Source: Streptomyces fuscichromogenes (GTDB taxonomy: Bacteria; Actinomycetota; Actinomycetes; Streptomycetales; Streptomycetaceae). Taken from it: a stretch of DNA of 64,000 bases. The stretch is taken from assembly GCF_014645815.1 (NCBI RefSeq), contig NZ_BMML01000021.1, positions 62,001 through 126,000 on the forward strand, in the 5' to 3' direction. The translations under genes were made by a program, and so were the position numbers. The first letter of the stretch is position 1, and each line of letters starts with the position of its first letter. Shown piece after piece: positions 35,378 through 44,186 of the stretch. The notes below the pieces were generated by a model. The model was not told the DNA's origin. It was given only the letters and a program-made list of their open reading frames with translations, and ran no database searches.

Positions 35378-35392
35378 TGAGAGTAGCTCTCA
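35378..35392. promoter_or_regulatory. TetR operator overlapping the efflux promoter
   Basis: TGAGAG-TAG-CTCTCA is a perfect 6-base-arm inverted repeat, 5 bases upstream of the MFS start codon. On the - strand, TTGACA at 35410-35405 with TACTCT at 35385-35380 (19-base spacing) makes a plausible promoter, placing the operator across the -10 region and the transcript start near or at the ATG, possibly leaderless. TetR binding here would block transcription. Confidence 0.7.
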
Positions 35393-35444
35393 AAATCTAG
35401 TGTCTGTCAATAGCGAGGCGATGTCGTAACATGTTGGAGGGCAT

Positions 35445-35479
35445 GAAAAAAGCGGCCACGGCTCGGAAGCCGTGGCCGC
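35445..35479 (-). terminator. Rho-independent terminator of the hemolysin III gene
   Basis: On the - strand, GCGGCCACGGCT, loop TCCG, AGCCGTGGCCGC form a 12-base perfect stem, followed by TTTTTTT (35451-35445). This is an unusually canonical terminator for Streptomyces. It begins 21 bases after the hemolysin III-like stop and lies before the convergently adjoining MFS promoter. Confidence 0.9.
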
Positions 35480-35499
35480 TCGGGTGAGCGGTGCCGGGT

Positions 35500-36225
35500 C
35501 TACGCGTGCTGGTAGGCCACCAGGGAGATGCCCACGTAGTGCACGACGAACGCGGCCAGCGTGAGGGAGTGGAACACCTCGTGGAACCCGAAGTAGCGCG
35601 GTGACGGGTTCGGTCGCTTGATGCCGTAGATCACGCCGCCGGCGCTGTAGAGGAGACCGCCGACGATCACCAGGACCAGGACCGCGATACCGCCGGTGCG
35701 CATGAAGTCGGGCAGGAAGAAGACCGCCGCCCAGCCCATCGCTATGTAGCAGGGCGTGTACAGCCAGCGCGGTGCGCCGACCCAGAAGACCCGGAACACG
35801 ATCCCCGCGGCCGCCGCGCCCCAGATGCCCCACAGCAGCCACTGCCCCTTCGCTCCGGGCAGCAGCAGCATGGTCAGGGGTGTGTACGTGCCCGCGATGA
35901 TCAGGAAGATGTTGGCGTGGTCGAGCCTGCGCAGGATGCCGTCCATGCGCGGGGTCCAGTTGCCCCGGTGGTAGAGCGCGCTCACGCCGAACAGCAGACA
36001 TGCCGTCAGGGCGAAGATCCCGCAGGCGATCCGGCCGCGCGGTGAGTCGGCGAGCGCGGTCAGGACCAGGCCCGCGACGAGTACGGCCGGGAACATGCCC
36101 AGGTGCAGCCAGCCGCGCAGCTTGGGCTTGACCTGTTGCGACAGGGCGGAGAGCGCGGCAGGGGTGTGGCCGGCGGCCGGCGGGTCCGTGGGCTCGTCGG
36201 GGGCGGACGCAGTCATGAAGGGCAT
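35500..36225 (-). CDS. Hemolysin III / PAQR-family membrane protein (TrhA-like)
   Basis: The 241-residue protein has about seven transmembrane helices and the family motifs: SALYHR with a conserved histidine, DHANIFLIIAGTYTP, and the last-helix GFHEVFHS with two histidines. The family is zinc-dependent and resembles adiponectin receptors (PAQR); a role in membrane-lipid homeostasis has been proposed. Its promoter region contains an 18-base dyad at 36229-36246. ATG at 36225 or 36216 (MTASAPDEP) could be the start. Confidence 0.9.
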   Translation of the reverse strand: MPFMTASAPDEPTDPPAAGHTPAALSALSQQVKPKLRGWLHLGMFPAVLVAGLVLTALADSPRGRIACGIFALTACLLFGVSALYHRGNWTPRMDGILRRLDHANIFLIIAGTYTPLTMLLLPGAKGQWLLWGIWGAAAAGIVFRVFWVGAPRWLYTPCYIAMGWAAVFFLPDFMRTGGIAVLVLVIVGGLLYSAGGVIYGIKRPNPSPRYFGFHEVFHSLTLAAFVVHYVGISLVAYQHA

Positions 36226-36228
36226 CGT

Positions 36229-36246
36229 ACCTACGGAACCGTAAGT
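36229..36246. promoter_or_regulatory. Candidate TetR-type operator beside the hemolysin III gene
   Basis: ACCTACGG-AA-CCGTAAGT is an 18-base palindrome with one mismatch, 4 bases before the start codon at 36225. TACGGNNCCGTA dyads are typical TetR-family operators in actinobacteria. The regulator is not in the neighbourhood. Confidence 0.5.
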
Positions 36247-36333
36247 TACGGATCAGTCTCGCCCGATGACCGTCACGGAGTGGCCATCGTCTCACGAGCC
36301 CCGGTCGCGCTCGCGGCGGGTGGCAAAAAGACC

Positions 36334-36348
36334 TTGAGGCGAACTCAA
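36334..36348. promoter_or_regulatory. TTGAG/CTCAA dyad upstream of pckG
   Basis: TTGAG-GCGAA-CTCAA is a 5-base-arm inverted repeat, 222 bases before the pckG start. Its role is unknown; it could be a metabolic regulator site given pckG's place in gluconeogenesis. Weak on its own. Confidence 0.3.
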
Positions 36349-36569
36349 TGTGGACGCAAAGAAACGCAGGTGGGCGCAGAAACCGTGGCCTTCCTCACGT
36401 CGCTCATCTGTGACTCCCTCTGGACAGATGGGTGATCGAGTCGGAGGATCAAATGAGTGCGGTCGGCACCGGATGAGCGGCTACGAAGCATCCGGGTCGC
36501 GGCCCCCACGGGGCAACAAGGCCTGAATCAGGGCCACAAGATCAAAAAATCCCTCATTTAGGAGCAATC

Positions 36570-38393
36570 GTGGCGCGCGACAACGCGGCTCCCACCGTCA
36601 TCCCCACCCACCATCAGGAACTGATCTCGTGGGTCAACGAGATCGCCGAACTGACGCAACCGGACAGCGTGGTCTGGTGTGACGGATCCGAGGCCGAGTA
36701 CGAGCGCCTGTGCGAGGAGCTCGTGGCGAAGGGCACCTTCAAGAAGCTCGACCCCATCAAGCGCCCCCACTCCTACTACGCCGCCTCCGACCCGACCGAC
36801 GTCGCCCGGGTCGAGGACCGTACGTTCATCTGCTCCGAGCGCGAGCAGGACGCCGGCCCGACCAACCACTGGAAGGCCCCCGCCGAGATGCGGGAGATCT
36901 TCGCGGGCGGGAAAGGCCTGTTCCGCGGCTCGATGAAGGGCCGGACGATGTACGTCGTCCCGTTCTGCATGGGCCCCCTCGGCTCGCCGCTGTCCGCGCT
37001 CGGCGTGGAGATCACGGACTCCGCGTACGTCGCCGCCTCCATGCGCACGATGACGCGCATGGGTCAGGACGTCCTCGACGAACTCGGTGACCAGGGCTTC
37101 TTCGTGAAGGCCGTGCACACCCTCGGCGCCCCGCTCGCGGCGGGCGAGGCCGACGTCCCCTGGCCGTGCAACCAGACCAAGTACATCTCGCACTTCCCCG
37201 AGTCGCGCGAGATCTGGTCCTACGGTTCCGGCTACGGCGGCAACGCCCTGCTCGGCAAGAAGTGCTACGCCCTGCGCATCGCGTCCGTCATGGCGCGCGA
37301 CGAGGGCTGGCTCGCCGAGCACATGCTGATCCTCAAGCTCACCCCGCCGCAGGGCGAGTCGAAGTACGTCGCCGCGGCCTTCCCGAGCGCCTGCGGCAAG
37401 ACGAACCTCGCCATGCTGGAGCCCACCGTCTCCGGCTGGAGCGTCGAGACGATCGGCGACGACATCGCCTGGATGCGGTTCGGTGCGGACGGCCGCCTCT
37501 ACGCGATCAACCCCGAGGCCGGTTTCTTCGGCGTCGCGCCCGGCACCGGTGAGCACACCAACGCCAACGCGATGAAGACCCTGTGGGGCAACGCCGTCTT
37601 CACCAACGTCGCGCTGACCGACGACAACGACATCTGGTGGGAGGGCATGACGGAGGAGACTCCGGCCCACCTGACGGACTGGAAGGGCAACGACTGGACG
37701 CCGGCGTCCGACACCCCGGCCGCCCACCCCAACGCCCGCTTCACCGTGCCCGCCGCCCAGTGCCCGATCATCGCGCCGGAGTGGGAGGACCCGAAGGGCG
37801 TGCCGATCTCGGCGATCCTCTTCGGCGGCCGCCGCGCCACCGCCGTACCGCTGGTGACCGAGTCCTTCGACTGGAACCACGGGGTCTTCCTGGGCGCCAA
37901 CGTGGCCTCCGAGAAGACCGCCGCCGCCGAGGGCAAGGTCGGTGAACTGCGCCGCGACCCGTTCGCGATGCTGCCGTTCTGCGGCTACAACATGGGCGAC
38001 TACATGGCCCACTGGATCGACGTGGCCAAGGACAAGGACCAGGCGAAGCTGCCGAAGATCTACTACGTCAACTGGTTCCGCAAGAACGACCAGGGCAAGT
38101 TCGTCTGGCCGGGCTTCGGCGAGAACTCCCGGGTCCTGAAGTGGATCGTGGAGCGGCTGGACGGCAAGGCGGACGGTGTGCAGACGCCGATCGGTGTGCT
38201 GCCGACCCGGGACGCCCTCGACACCAACGGGCTCGACCTCGACGACAGCGACCTCGACTTCCTGCTGACCGTCGACAAGGAGGTCTGGCGGGAGGAGGCC
38301 GCGCTGGTCCCCGGCCACCTCGACACGTTCGGCGAGCACACGCCGAAGGAGCTGTGGGCCGAGTACCGGGCGCTGGTGGAGCGGCTGGGATAG
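36570..38393 (+). CDS. pckG: Phosphoenolpyruvate carboxykinase (GTP)
   Basis: PEPCK converts oxaloacetate and GTP to phosphoenolpyruvate, CO2 and GDP, feeding gluconeogenesis. The 607-residue protein has the GTP-enzyme signature FPSACGKTNLAM (residues about 270-282), which is the P-loop, with the hyper-reactive cysteine, and NWFRKNDQGKF/WPGFGENSRVLKW near the C-terminus. Length and motifs match the GTP form rather than the ATP form. GTG at 36570 follows an AGGAG ribosome site 9 bases upstream. Three inverted repeats follow the stop codon (38412-38561). Confidence 0.96.
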   Translation: MARDNAAPTVIPTHHQELISWVNEIAELTQPDSVVWCDGSEAEYERLCEELVAKGTFKKLDPIKRPHSYYAASDPTDVARVEDRTFICSEREQDAGPTNHWKAPAEMREIFAGGKGLFRGSMKGRTMYVVPFCMGPLGSPLSALGVEITDSAYVAASMRTMTRMGQDVLDELGDQGFFVKAVHTLGAPLAAGEADVPWPCNQTKYISHFPESREIWSYGSGYGGNALLGKKCYALRIASVMARDEGWLAEHMLILKLTPPQGESKYVAAAFPSACGKTNLAMLEPTVSGWSVETIGDDIAWMRFGADGRLYAINPEAGFFGVAPGTGEHTNANAMKTLWGNAVFTNVALTDDNDIWWEGMTEETPAHLTDWKGNDWTPASDTPAAHPNARFTVPAAQCPIIAPEWEDPKGVPISAILFGGRRATAVPLVTESFDWNHGVFLGANVASEKTAAAEGKVGELRRDPFAMLPFCGYNMGDYMAHWIDVAKDKDQAKLPKIYYVNWFRKNDQGKFVWPGFGENSRVLKWIVERLDGKADGVQTPIGVLPTRDALDTNGLDLDDSDLDFLLTVDKEVWREEAALVPGHLDTFGEHTPKELWAEYRALVERLG

Positions 38394-38411
38394 GCCCCCC
38401 TCCGAAAGACT

Positions 38412-38561
38412 CCGCGGCCGGTTGGGGGATGTGCCCTGACCAGCGATCGTCACGACCGGCCGCGGTGTGAACCGGCGAGGCCGCGCACAACGGCGTGTGC
38501 GGCCACAGGCCTGCCGTCACCCGCCTCCGTCCGCCCCGACGGCGGCGGGGACGGCAGGCCT
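38412..38561 (+). terminator. Three consecutive hairpins after pckG
   Basis: CCGCGGCCGGT pairs with ACCGGCCGCGG (38412-38422 and 38455-38465). GGCCGCGCACA pairs with TGTGCGGCC (38479-38489 and 38496-38504) with one bulge. AGGCCTGCCGTC pairs with GACGGCAGGCCT (38507-38518 and 38550-38561), enclosing a further inner stem. They fill the gap to the next gene's leader and should stop pckG transcription. Confidence 0.7.
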
Positions 38562-38675
38562 TCGCCTGTGTGGGTGGGGTCCCGGTCGCCCGACGGGCTG
38601 ATTTCCTGCGGCCGGTGGGCGCAAGGCGGCTCGTGGCGAGGCGACCCGGGGACCGGTGCCGGAACGCTGGCGCCC

Positions 38676-40706
38676 ATGTTCACACCTAATGTTCGATCGA
38701 TCACACCAGGTGTTCGATCGCTCACGGTCCGAGCCGGAGCCGTGACGGCCGCCCTCCTGGCGCTCGTCCTGGCCCTGCCCGGCACCGCGGTCGCCGCCCC
38801 CGGCGATCTGGACACGGGATTCGGCAGCGGCGGCACGGTCCTCACCGACGTCGGCGGCACGGACGCGGCGAACGACGTGGCGGTGCAGCCGGACGGCAAG
38901 ATCGTCTCCGTCGGCTCCTCCGCCGACGACTCGGTGCCGGAGAGCGACTTCGCGCTGACCCGGCACAACCCCGACGGCACCCTGGACCCGGGCTTCGGCG
39001 GCGACGGCAAGGTCACCACCCCCGTCAACAACATGATCACGGACGGCGACCTCCAGTGGAGCGAGGCCCACGCCGTGGCGCTGCAGCCGGACGGCAAGAT
39101 CGTGGTGGCGGGCGGCAGTTGGCGCGGCTACGAGAACTGCTGCTGGTTCACCGTGGCCCGCTACAACACGGACGGCACGCTGGACACCGGCTTCGGCGGC
39201 GGTGACGGCCGGGTGTTCACCGACTTCGGCACCCCCGAAGAGGCCATGGACGTCGCGGTGCAGCCCGACGGCAAGATCGTCGCCGCGGGCTATGTCGGCG
39301 GCCAGGCCGCGGTCGCCCGCTACAACCCCGACGGCAGCCCGGACACCGGGTTCAGCGGCGACGGCATGGTCACCACCGCCCTGGGCACCTCCTCGCAGGA
39401 GGGCGGCGACGTGCGCGCCCTGGCCCTCCAGCCCGACGGAAAGATCGTGGTCGCGGGCCAGGTCGGACAGACCCGCTTCGACTTCGTGCTCGTCCGCTAC
39501 AACGCCGGCGGCACCCTCGACACCGGGTTCGGCAACGGCGGCATCCAGCGCACCGACTTCGGCGACTACGACACCGCGGAGGCGCTCGCCGTCCAGCCCG
39601 ACGGCAAGATCGTCGCGGCCGGCGGGGGCGGCGGCGGGGTCGCGCTGGCCCGCTACAACACCGACGGCACCCTGGACCCGAGCTTCGACGGCAACGGCCT
39701 GGCCGTCACCCCCGGCGGGTCCGGCCAGGACGTGAAGCTGCAGAGCGACGGACGGATCGTCGTCGCCGGCAGCGGGACCGGCGGGTTCAACGTCTGGCGG
39801 TACAACACCAACGGCGGCCTGGACAGCGGCTTCGGCACCGGCGGCCGGGTGGCCACGGGCTTCGGCGGCACCGACGTCGCCCACGGCGTGGCGATCCGGT
39901 CCGACGGCAGGATCGTCGCCGCCGGCCAGGGCGGACCGGGCGACGACTTCGCACTCGCCGGCTACCTGGGCGGCGGCGGCACACCCCCGCCCCCGCCCAG
40001 CGCCGACCTCTCGGTCACCAAGAGCGGCCCGGCCTCCGTCACCCTCGGCGACCGCGCCACCTACACCGTCCGCGTGACCAACGCGACCGCCTCCACCGCG
40101 ACCGCCACCGGGGTCACCCTGACCGACACCCTCTCCGGGGCGGGCGCGACCCTGATCTCGGCCACGCCCTCCCAGGGCAGCTGCACCACCACCGCCACCG
40201 GCGCCACCTGCGCCCTGAACACCCTGGCCGCGGGCGCGAGCGCGACGGTCACGGTGGTCGCCGAACCCCGGGCCGGCGGCACCCTCCGCAACACCGCCAC
40301 GGTCACGGCCGCCCAGACCGACCCGGCGACCGGCAACAACACCGCCACGGCCACCGGCACCGCCACCAACTCCCGGGGCTGCACGATCATCGGCACCAGT
40401 GGCACCGACACCCTCACCGGCACCAGCGGCACCGACGTGATCTGCGGCCTGAGCGGCAACGACACCCTCCGCGGCGTCGACGGCACCGACACCGTCTACG
40501 GCGACTACGGCAACGACACCATCGACGGAGGCAACGGCAACGACACCCTCTACGGCGGGCCGGGCAACGACACCGTGAACGGCTCCGCGGGCAACGACCG
40601 GGTGGTCACCACCGACGGCGTCTCCGGCAACGACACGGCCAACGGCGGCATCGGCTTCGACACCTGCACCACCGACCCGGGCGACAGCCGCATCAGCTGC
40701 CCCTGA
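38676..40706 (+). CDS. Secreted delta-60 repeat protein with DUF11 and RTX-like calcium-binding repeats
   Basis: The 676-residue protein has a signal peptide (VTAALLALVLALPGTAVAAP), about seven delta-60 beta-propeller-like repeats in the first 400 residues (recurring LDxGFGxxGxVxT and AVQPDGKIVxAG), a DUF11 domain (about 440-555, starting ADLSVTKSGPASVTLGD), and a C-terminal tail of RTX-like nonapeptides (GNDTLxGGxGNDTxxG) that bind calcium in known RTX proteins. Extracellular, with a putative structural, adhesive or matrix role. RTX repeats are usually tied to type I secretion, but no type I system is adjacent and a Sec signal is present. ATG at 38676. Confidence 0.85.
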   Translation: MFTPNVRSITPGVRSLTVRAGAVTAALLALVLALPGTAVAAPGDLDTGFGSGGTVLTDVGGTDAANDVAVQPDGKIVSVGSSADDSVPESDFALTRHNPDGTLDPGFGGDGKVTTPVNNMITDGDLQWSEAHAVALQPDGKIVVAGGSWRGYENCCWFTVARYNTDGTLDTGFGGGDGRVFTDFGTPEEAMDVAVQPDGKIVAAGYVGGQAAVARYNPDGSPDTGFSGDGMVTTALGTSSQEGGDVRALALQPDGKIVVAGQVGQTRFDFVLVRYNAGGTLDTGFGNGGIQRTDFGDYDTAEALAVQPDGKIVAAGGGGGGVALARYNTDGTLDPSFDGNGLAVTPGGSGQDVKLQSDGRIVVAGSGTGGFNVWRYNTNGGLDSGFGTGGRVATGFGGTDVAHGVAIRSDGRIVAAGQGGPGDDFALAGYLGGGGTPPPPPSADLSVTKSGPASVTLGDRATYTVRVTNATASTATATGVTLTDTLSGAGATLISATPSQGSCTTTATGATCALNTLAAGASATVTVVAEPRAGGTLRNTATVTAAQTDPATGNNTATATGTATNSRGCTIIGTSGTDTLTGTSGTDVICGLSGNDTLRGVDGTDTVYGDYGNDTIDGGNGNDTLYGGPGNDTVNGSAGNDRVVTTDGVSGNDTANGGIGFDTCTTDPGDSRISCP

Positions 40707-40838
40707 GTCTCCCCGGGGGAAGGGGGGGCCGGGATGGGGCGGTCGTTCGGCTGCGGCGCCGTCGTGGCTGGTCGCGCCCACGCGGCGGAGCCGCTCATCG
40801 GACGGGGCCTCGCGCCCCTATGGGGGCACAGGACCCGC

Positions 40839-41441
40839 TCAGTTGTTCCGGTCCTCCAGATACCGGGTGTGCGTCTCCTGGCGGCAGGCCTCGGCGTCCC
40901 TGAGGCCGGCCGCCAGCCGCTCCGCCTCCTCCTTCAGGAGGTCCAGCTGGCGCTCCAGGTGCCGTTCCGGCGGCTCCTGCCCGGGGGCCAGGCGCGTCCA
41001 CCACCGGGTGCGGACGAAGCTGTCGACCGCCTCCGGGATGTCCTGCCGTACCGTCCGCGACAGGACATGGACGCCCTCCGGGTCCTGGGCCAGGAGTTCG
41101 GCGGGCCGGCCGGGGTCCAGCAACGCCGTCAGCAGGTCGGTCAGTTCGGCGAGCCGGGCTTCCGTCGAGGCGGGCAGGCCGACCTCCGCGAGGTAGGTCT
41201 CCAGCCGGCCGAAGTCGGCCCGTACCTCCTCCAGTTGGGCGGACGGGGTCGGGAACTCCGGCAGCGGCGGGCGTTCCGGCGGGGCGATCAGCGCGCCCGC
41301 GCCGTACAGGCCCGCCACCACTACCGGCCAGTACGGGCCCGCAACACCGGTGAAGGTCAGGACCAGGCCCAGCAGGCCGCCGGCCGAACCGGTGAGGTTC
41401 TTGCGGGACTCGAGGTAGGCGAGGGCCTTACTGGTAGCCAC
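40839..41441 (-). CDS. Hypothetical membrane/coiled-coil protein, last gene of the TelA operon
   Basis: The 200-residue protein has two hydrophobic segments at about 19-40 and 42-52 (LLGLVLTFTGVAGPYWPVVV AGLYGAGALI), then a long charged helical region with likely coiled coils (LERQLDLLKEEAERLAAGLR). Its start overlaps the end of the VWA gene by 14 bases, so it is translationally coupled to it. No named family is recognised. It could form a membrane platform for the TelA and VWA proteins. Confidence 0.75.
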   Translation of the reverse strand: MATSKALAYLESRKNLTGSAGGLLGLVLTFTGVAGPYWPVVVAGLYGAGALIAPPERPPLPEFPTPSAQLEEVRADFGRLETYLAEVGLPASTEARLAELTDLLTALLDPGRPAELLAQDPEGVHVLSRTVRQDIPEAVDSFVRTRWWTRLAPGQEPPERHLERQLDLLKEEAERLAAGLRDAEACRQETHTRYLEDRNN

Positions 41442-42960
41442 GGATCTCCTCGAAGGCGCCGTCCAGGGAACCCTGCCGGCCGTCGAAGAGACGGCCGCCG
41501 GTCAGGTCGGCGATGTGCTGGAGTTCGGCACGGGAGGAGTCGCCGAAGAGGATGGGGAAGACCGGGATCTGCTGCCGGTCGGCGGAGAGCTTGTCGTAGA
41601 AGTCGTCGAAGTCGCCGACCTTGGCGCCCGTGGTGTTCTCACCGTCGGTCATCAGCACGATCGACGTGAAGGTCTCCTGGGAGGGCTTCAGCTGGGCGTA
41701 CGCCTTCTCCAGTGAGGTGTAGACGGCCGTGTCGCCGTCGGCGTGCAGGGCGTCGGTGTCCTTGCGGATCGCGTCGAGGTCGGCCTTGTCGTCGACCACA
41801 TGGGTGCTGACGCTCTTCACGGCCGAGCCGAACGGCATCAGGGTGACCTCCTCGCGGTTGCGGAAGTCGCTGGTCAGGCCGGTGAGGGCCGCCTTCAGGC
41901 GGGAGAGGCGGTCGCCCTCCATCGAGCCCGAGGTGTCCAGGACGTAGACCGTGCGGGAGGGCCGGCGCAGGTCGTTCTCGTAGGCCGAGATCAGCCCGTC
42001 GGCCACGGACCGGCTGCCGGGGAAGGGCAGTTCGCGGCGGCGGCTGGTGTCCAGACCGGCCGCCGGGGCGACGGAGGCCACGACCGGGCGGCGGTGCGTG
42101 GTGTCCGTGATGAGCTTCTGCACGGCTGTGGTGCGCAGGTCCTCCGTCACCCTGCGGACGTCCTCGCGGGTGGCGGCGGAGGTGGAGGCCAGCGAGGAGA
42201 ACGGGTAGTCGGCGGTGATCACGCCGTCGCTCGGGCGGATCACGGTGAGACCGGGGATGCCCTGGAGCACGGACTCGTAGTTGAGCAGGGCGTCCACGTT
42301 GCCGCGCCGCTGGTAGGCCGAGGCCAGCCAGCCGGAGGAACCGGAGGTCAGGGTCTGGCCCTTGAAGAACTTCTTCAGCCGGGGAGTCGCCTTGGTGACA
42401 TCGGCGTCGGTGAGCGCCGACTGGGCCCCGGAGAGCGCGGAGGCCACCGAGACCAGCGTGGCGAAGCCCGAGTTGGAGCGGGCCGGGTCGGTCATGCCGT
42501 ACGTCAGCCGGCCCGCCTCGACGGCCTGCTCGACCTGGGACCAGGTGACGTCGGCCGGCTTCCAGCCCAGCGACCGGACGGCGGCCGTCCGCACCCCGAT
42601 CGCGACCGGGCTGGACATGATCGACGTCTCGGAGACCACCTTCTTCGCCGCCTCCGGGCGCAGCCGCAGGTAGTCGTCGGAGGACAGCCAGAGCGCGTCG
42701 TACCTGCCGTCCGCCTTCCCCCGGGCCACCAGGTCGATGGCGTCCAGGGTGCCCATGTAGGTGGGGCGGACGGTGACCCCGGTGTCCTTGCGGACCCGGT
42801 CGAGGACGGCCGTCATGTCGCTGAGTTCGGAGGAGGCGAGGACCCGCAGGGTGCCCGCCTTCGGGGCCGTGGAGTCGTCGTCGCCGTGGCCCTCGGAGGT
42901 GCAGCCGGTCAGGACGACGGCCGCCGTGGCGAGGAGGGCGAGGAGCGGACGTCTGTTCAT
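41428..42960 (-). CDS. Lipoprotein with solute-binding-like and VWA domains
   Basis: The 510-residue protein has a lipobox LTGC (Cys20), an N-terminal periplasmic-binding-like domain (about 40-290, starting TLRVLASSELSDMTAVLDRV) and a C-terminal von Willebrand A domain (about 335-505) with the MIDAS motif DTSGSM, and MTDGENTTG as the distal acidic site. It should be tethered outside the membrane and bind a metal-mediated ligand. VWA with a substrate-binding-like domain resembles proteins I have seen near TelA homologues, but no function is established. Its stop overlaps the next gene, and its start overlaps the TelA stop by 4 bases (ATGA). Confidence 0.85.
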   Translation of the reverse strand: MNRRPLLALLATAAVVLTGCTSEGHGDDDSTAPKAGTLRVLASSELSDMTAVLDRVRKDTGVTVRPTYMGTLDAIDLVARGKADGRYDALWLSSDDYLRLRPEAAKKVVSETSIMSSPVAIGVRTAAVRSLGWKPADVTWSQVEQAVEAGRLTYGMTDPARSNSGFATLVSVASALSGAQSALTDADVTKATPRLKKFFKGQTLTSGSSGWLASAYQRRGNVDALLNYESVLQGIPGLTVIRPSDGVITADYPFSSLASTSAATREDVRRVTEDLRTTAVQKLITDTTHRRPVVASVAPAAGLDTSRRRELPFPGSRSVADGLISAYENDLRRPSRTVYVLDTSGSMEGDRLSRLKAALTGLTSDFRNREEVTLMPFGSAVKSVSTHVVDDKADLDAIRKDTDALHADGDTAVYTSLEKAYAQLKPSQETFTSIVLMTDGENTTGAKVGDFDDFYDKLSADRQQIPVFPILFGDSSRAELQHIADLTGGRLFDGRQGSLDGAFEEIRGYQ

Positions 42961-44174
42961 GCCGGACCGCCCTCCAGCGCGCCCTTCGCCCGGCTGCGCT
43001 CCAGGTAGGCGCTCGCCTGCTGGAGTTCGTCGGTGAGGGACTGCACGGTGTTCGCCATCGCCTCGGTCGCCTGCACCTTGTAGGTGTCGATGGCGTCGAG
43101 GGTCCGGTAGATCTGCTGGAACGCGGCGCGCAGCGTCTCGGCGCCCACCGCCGGGTCGGCGGCGATGCGCTGGATCTCCCCGCTCTGGGTCGCGAGCATC
43201 TCGGCGTTGCCCCGGATCAGGTCCTCGGTCGTCCCGCGCAACGCGTTGACCTGCTCGATCACCTTCTTCTGATGGTCGAGCGCGGAGGCCAGCATCACCG
43301 AGATGCGCAGGGCGGAGACGGTGGTGGTGGCGGCGCGCTCGACGCCCTTGATCAGCTCGTCGTTGTTGCGCCGTACGACATCCATCGCGAGGTAGCCCTG
43401 TGCGGACACCGCGAGCTGGGTGAGCAGGTCCTGGTGCTTCTGCCGGACCGGGAAGAGCACGTCCGCCCGTACCGCGTCGGCCTCCTGGGGGTCCGCGAGC
43501 CGGCCGGCGTGCTGCTCGACGGCGGTGTCCAGCGCCTGGGTGAGGACGACGTACTCCTGGAGCTTGCCCATGGTCTCCCAGAGCCGTACCCGCTCGGTCT
43601 GCAAGGCCGCGTTGTCCCGCCGGAGTTCGTCCTGGCCGCCGCGCAGCGACCCCACGATCTTGTTCAACGTGCCCTGCGCGGAGGCGTACTTGGCGACGTG
43701 GTCGCGGAGCTTGTTGCCGCCCGGCAGCCGGGAGAGGAACTTGCGGCCCTTGCCCGCGGGCAGGTCGCGCGGGTCCAGGTCCTCGACGACCCGGCGCAGT
43801 TCGACGAGCGAGCCGGCCACCTTGGCCTGGGCGTCACCGCCCTTGTCGGGCAGGCTGCGCACCGCGCGCTCCAGCATGCGGTTGGACTGCGAGGCGGCGG
43901 TGCGCATCTCGCCGGCGCCGAGGCCGGTGATCTCGCCGACCTTGCTCGCGAACTCCGGTGACCGGGCGTCCAGGGCGGCGAGATCCCGGACGTAGTCGGA
44001 GGCCTTGCGCGCCATGTCCGTGCGGACACCGTCGTCGACGGGCACCAGGCCCCCGGCCCGCTCCCGTGGCACCGGCGCGACCGCCTCCGGCGGGGTCAGC
44101 GTGAAGACGTCCTCACCGCTGAGCGTGGGCGGGTGCGCACCGCCGCCCGGCACCGTCTTGTCGAAGTTGCTCAC
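42957..44174 (-). CDS. TelA/KlaA-family toxic anion resistance protein
   Basis: The 405-residue protein is mostly helical with strong heptad patterns and matches the TelA family (around RKASDYVRDLAALDARSPEF, MQxLQEYVVL-like and RVxNNDELIKGVERAATTTV-like segments, given here in pieces). TelA proteins are linked to tellurite resistance, but in many bacteria they sit in stress operons with other partners. The usual ter genes (terB, terC, terD) are absent. Instead it is enclosed by two solute-binding-like proteins and a small membrane protein. It may shape or respond to the envelope. ATG at 44174 overlaps nothing upstream (12-base gap). Confidence 0.88.
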   Translation of the reverse strand: MSNFDKTVPGGGAHPPTLSGEDVFTLTPPEAVAPVPRERAGGLVPVDDGVRTDMARKASDYVRDLAALDARSPEFASKVGEITGLGAGEMRTAASQSNRMLERAVRSLPDKGGDAQAKVAGSLVELRRVVEDLDPRDLPAGKGRKFLSRLPGGNKLRDHVAKYASAQGTLNKIVGSLRGGQDELRRDNAALQTERVRLWETMGKLQEYVVLTQALDTAVEQHAGRLADPQEADAVRADVLFPVRQKHQDLLTQLAVSAQGYLAMDVVRRNNDELIKGVERAATTTVSALRISVMLASALDHQKKVIEQVNALRGTTEDLIRGNAEMLATQSGEIQRIAADPAVGAETLRAAFQQIYRTLDAIDTYKVQATEAMANTVQSLTDELQQASAYLERSRAKGALEGGPA

Positions 44175-44186
44175 AGGATCCCCCCG

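Larger units (their letters stand above)
36226..36569. other. 344-base divergent promoter region between hemolysin III and pckG
   Basis: No gene is evident; short frames have no coding character. It contains an 18-base dyad beside the hemolysin III start, a TTGAG/CTCAA dyad at 36334-36348, an AT-richer stretch (about 36320-36440) likely holding the pckG promoter, and AGGAGCAATC just before the pckG GTG. Confidence 0.55.

Noticed and set aside
38676..40706. A Gram-negative type I-secreted RTX toxin
   Set aside because: A Sec signal peptide is present, no ABC/MFP exporter is adjacent, and the host is actinobacterial. The RTX-like tail is better seen as a calcium-binding part of a surface protein.
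42957..44174. A functional tellurite-resistance (ter) cluster
   Set aside because: Only the TelA homologue is present; TerB, TerC, TerD and TerZ-like genes are absent. Calling it tellurite resistance would go beyond the sequence.
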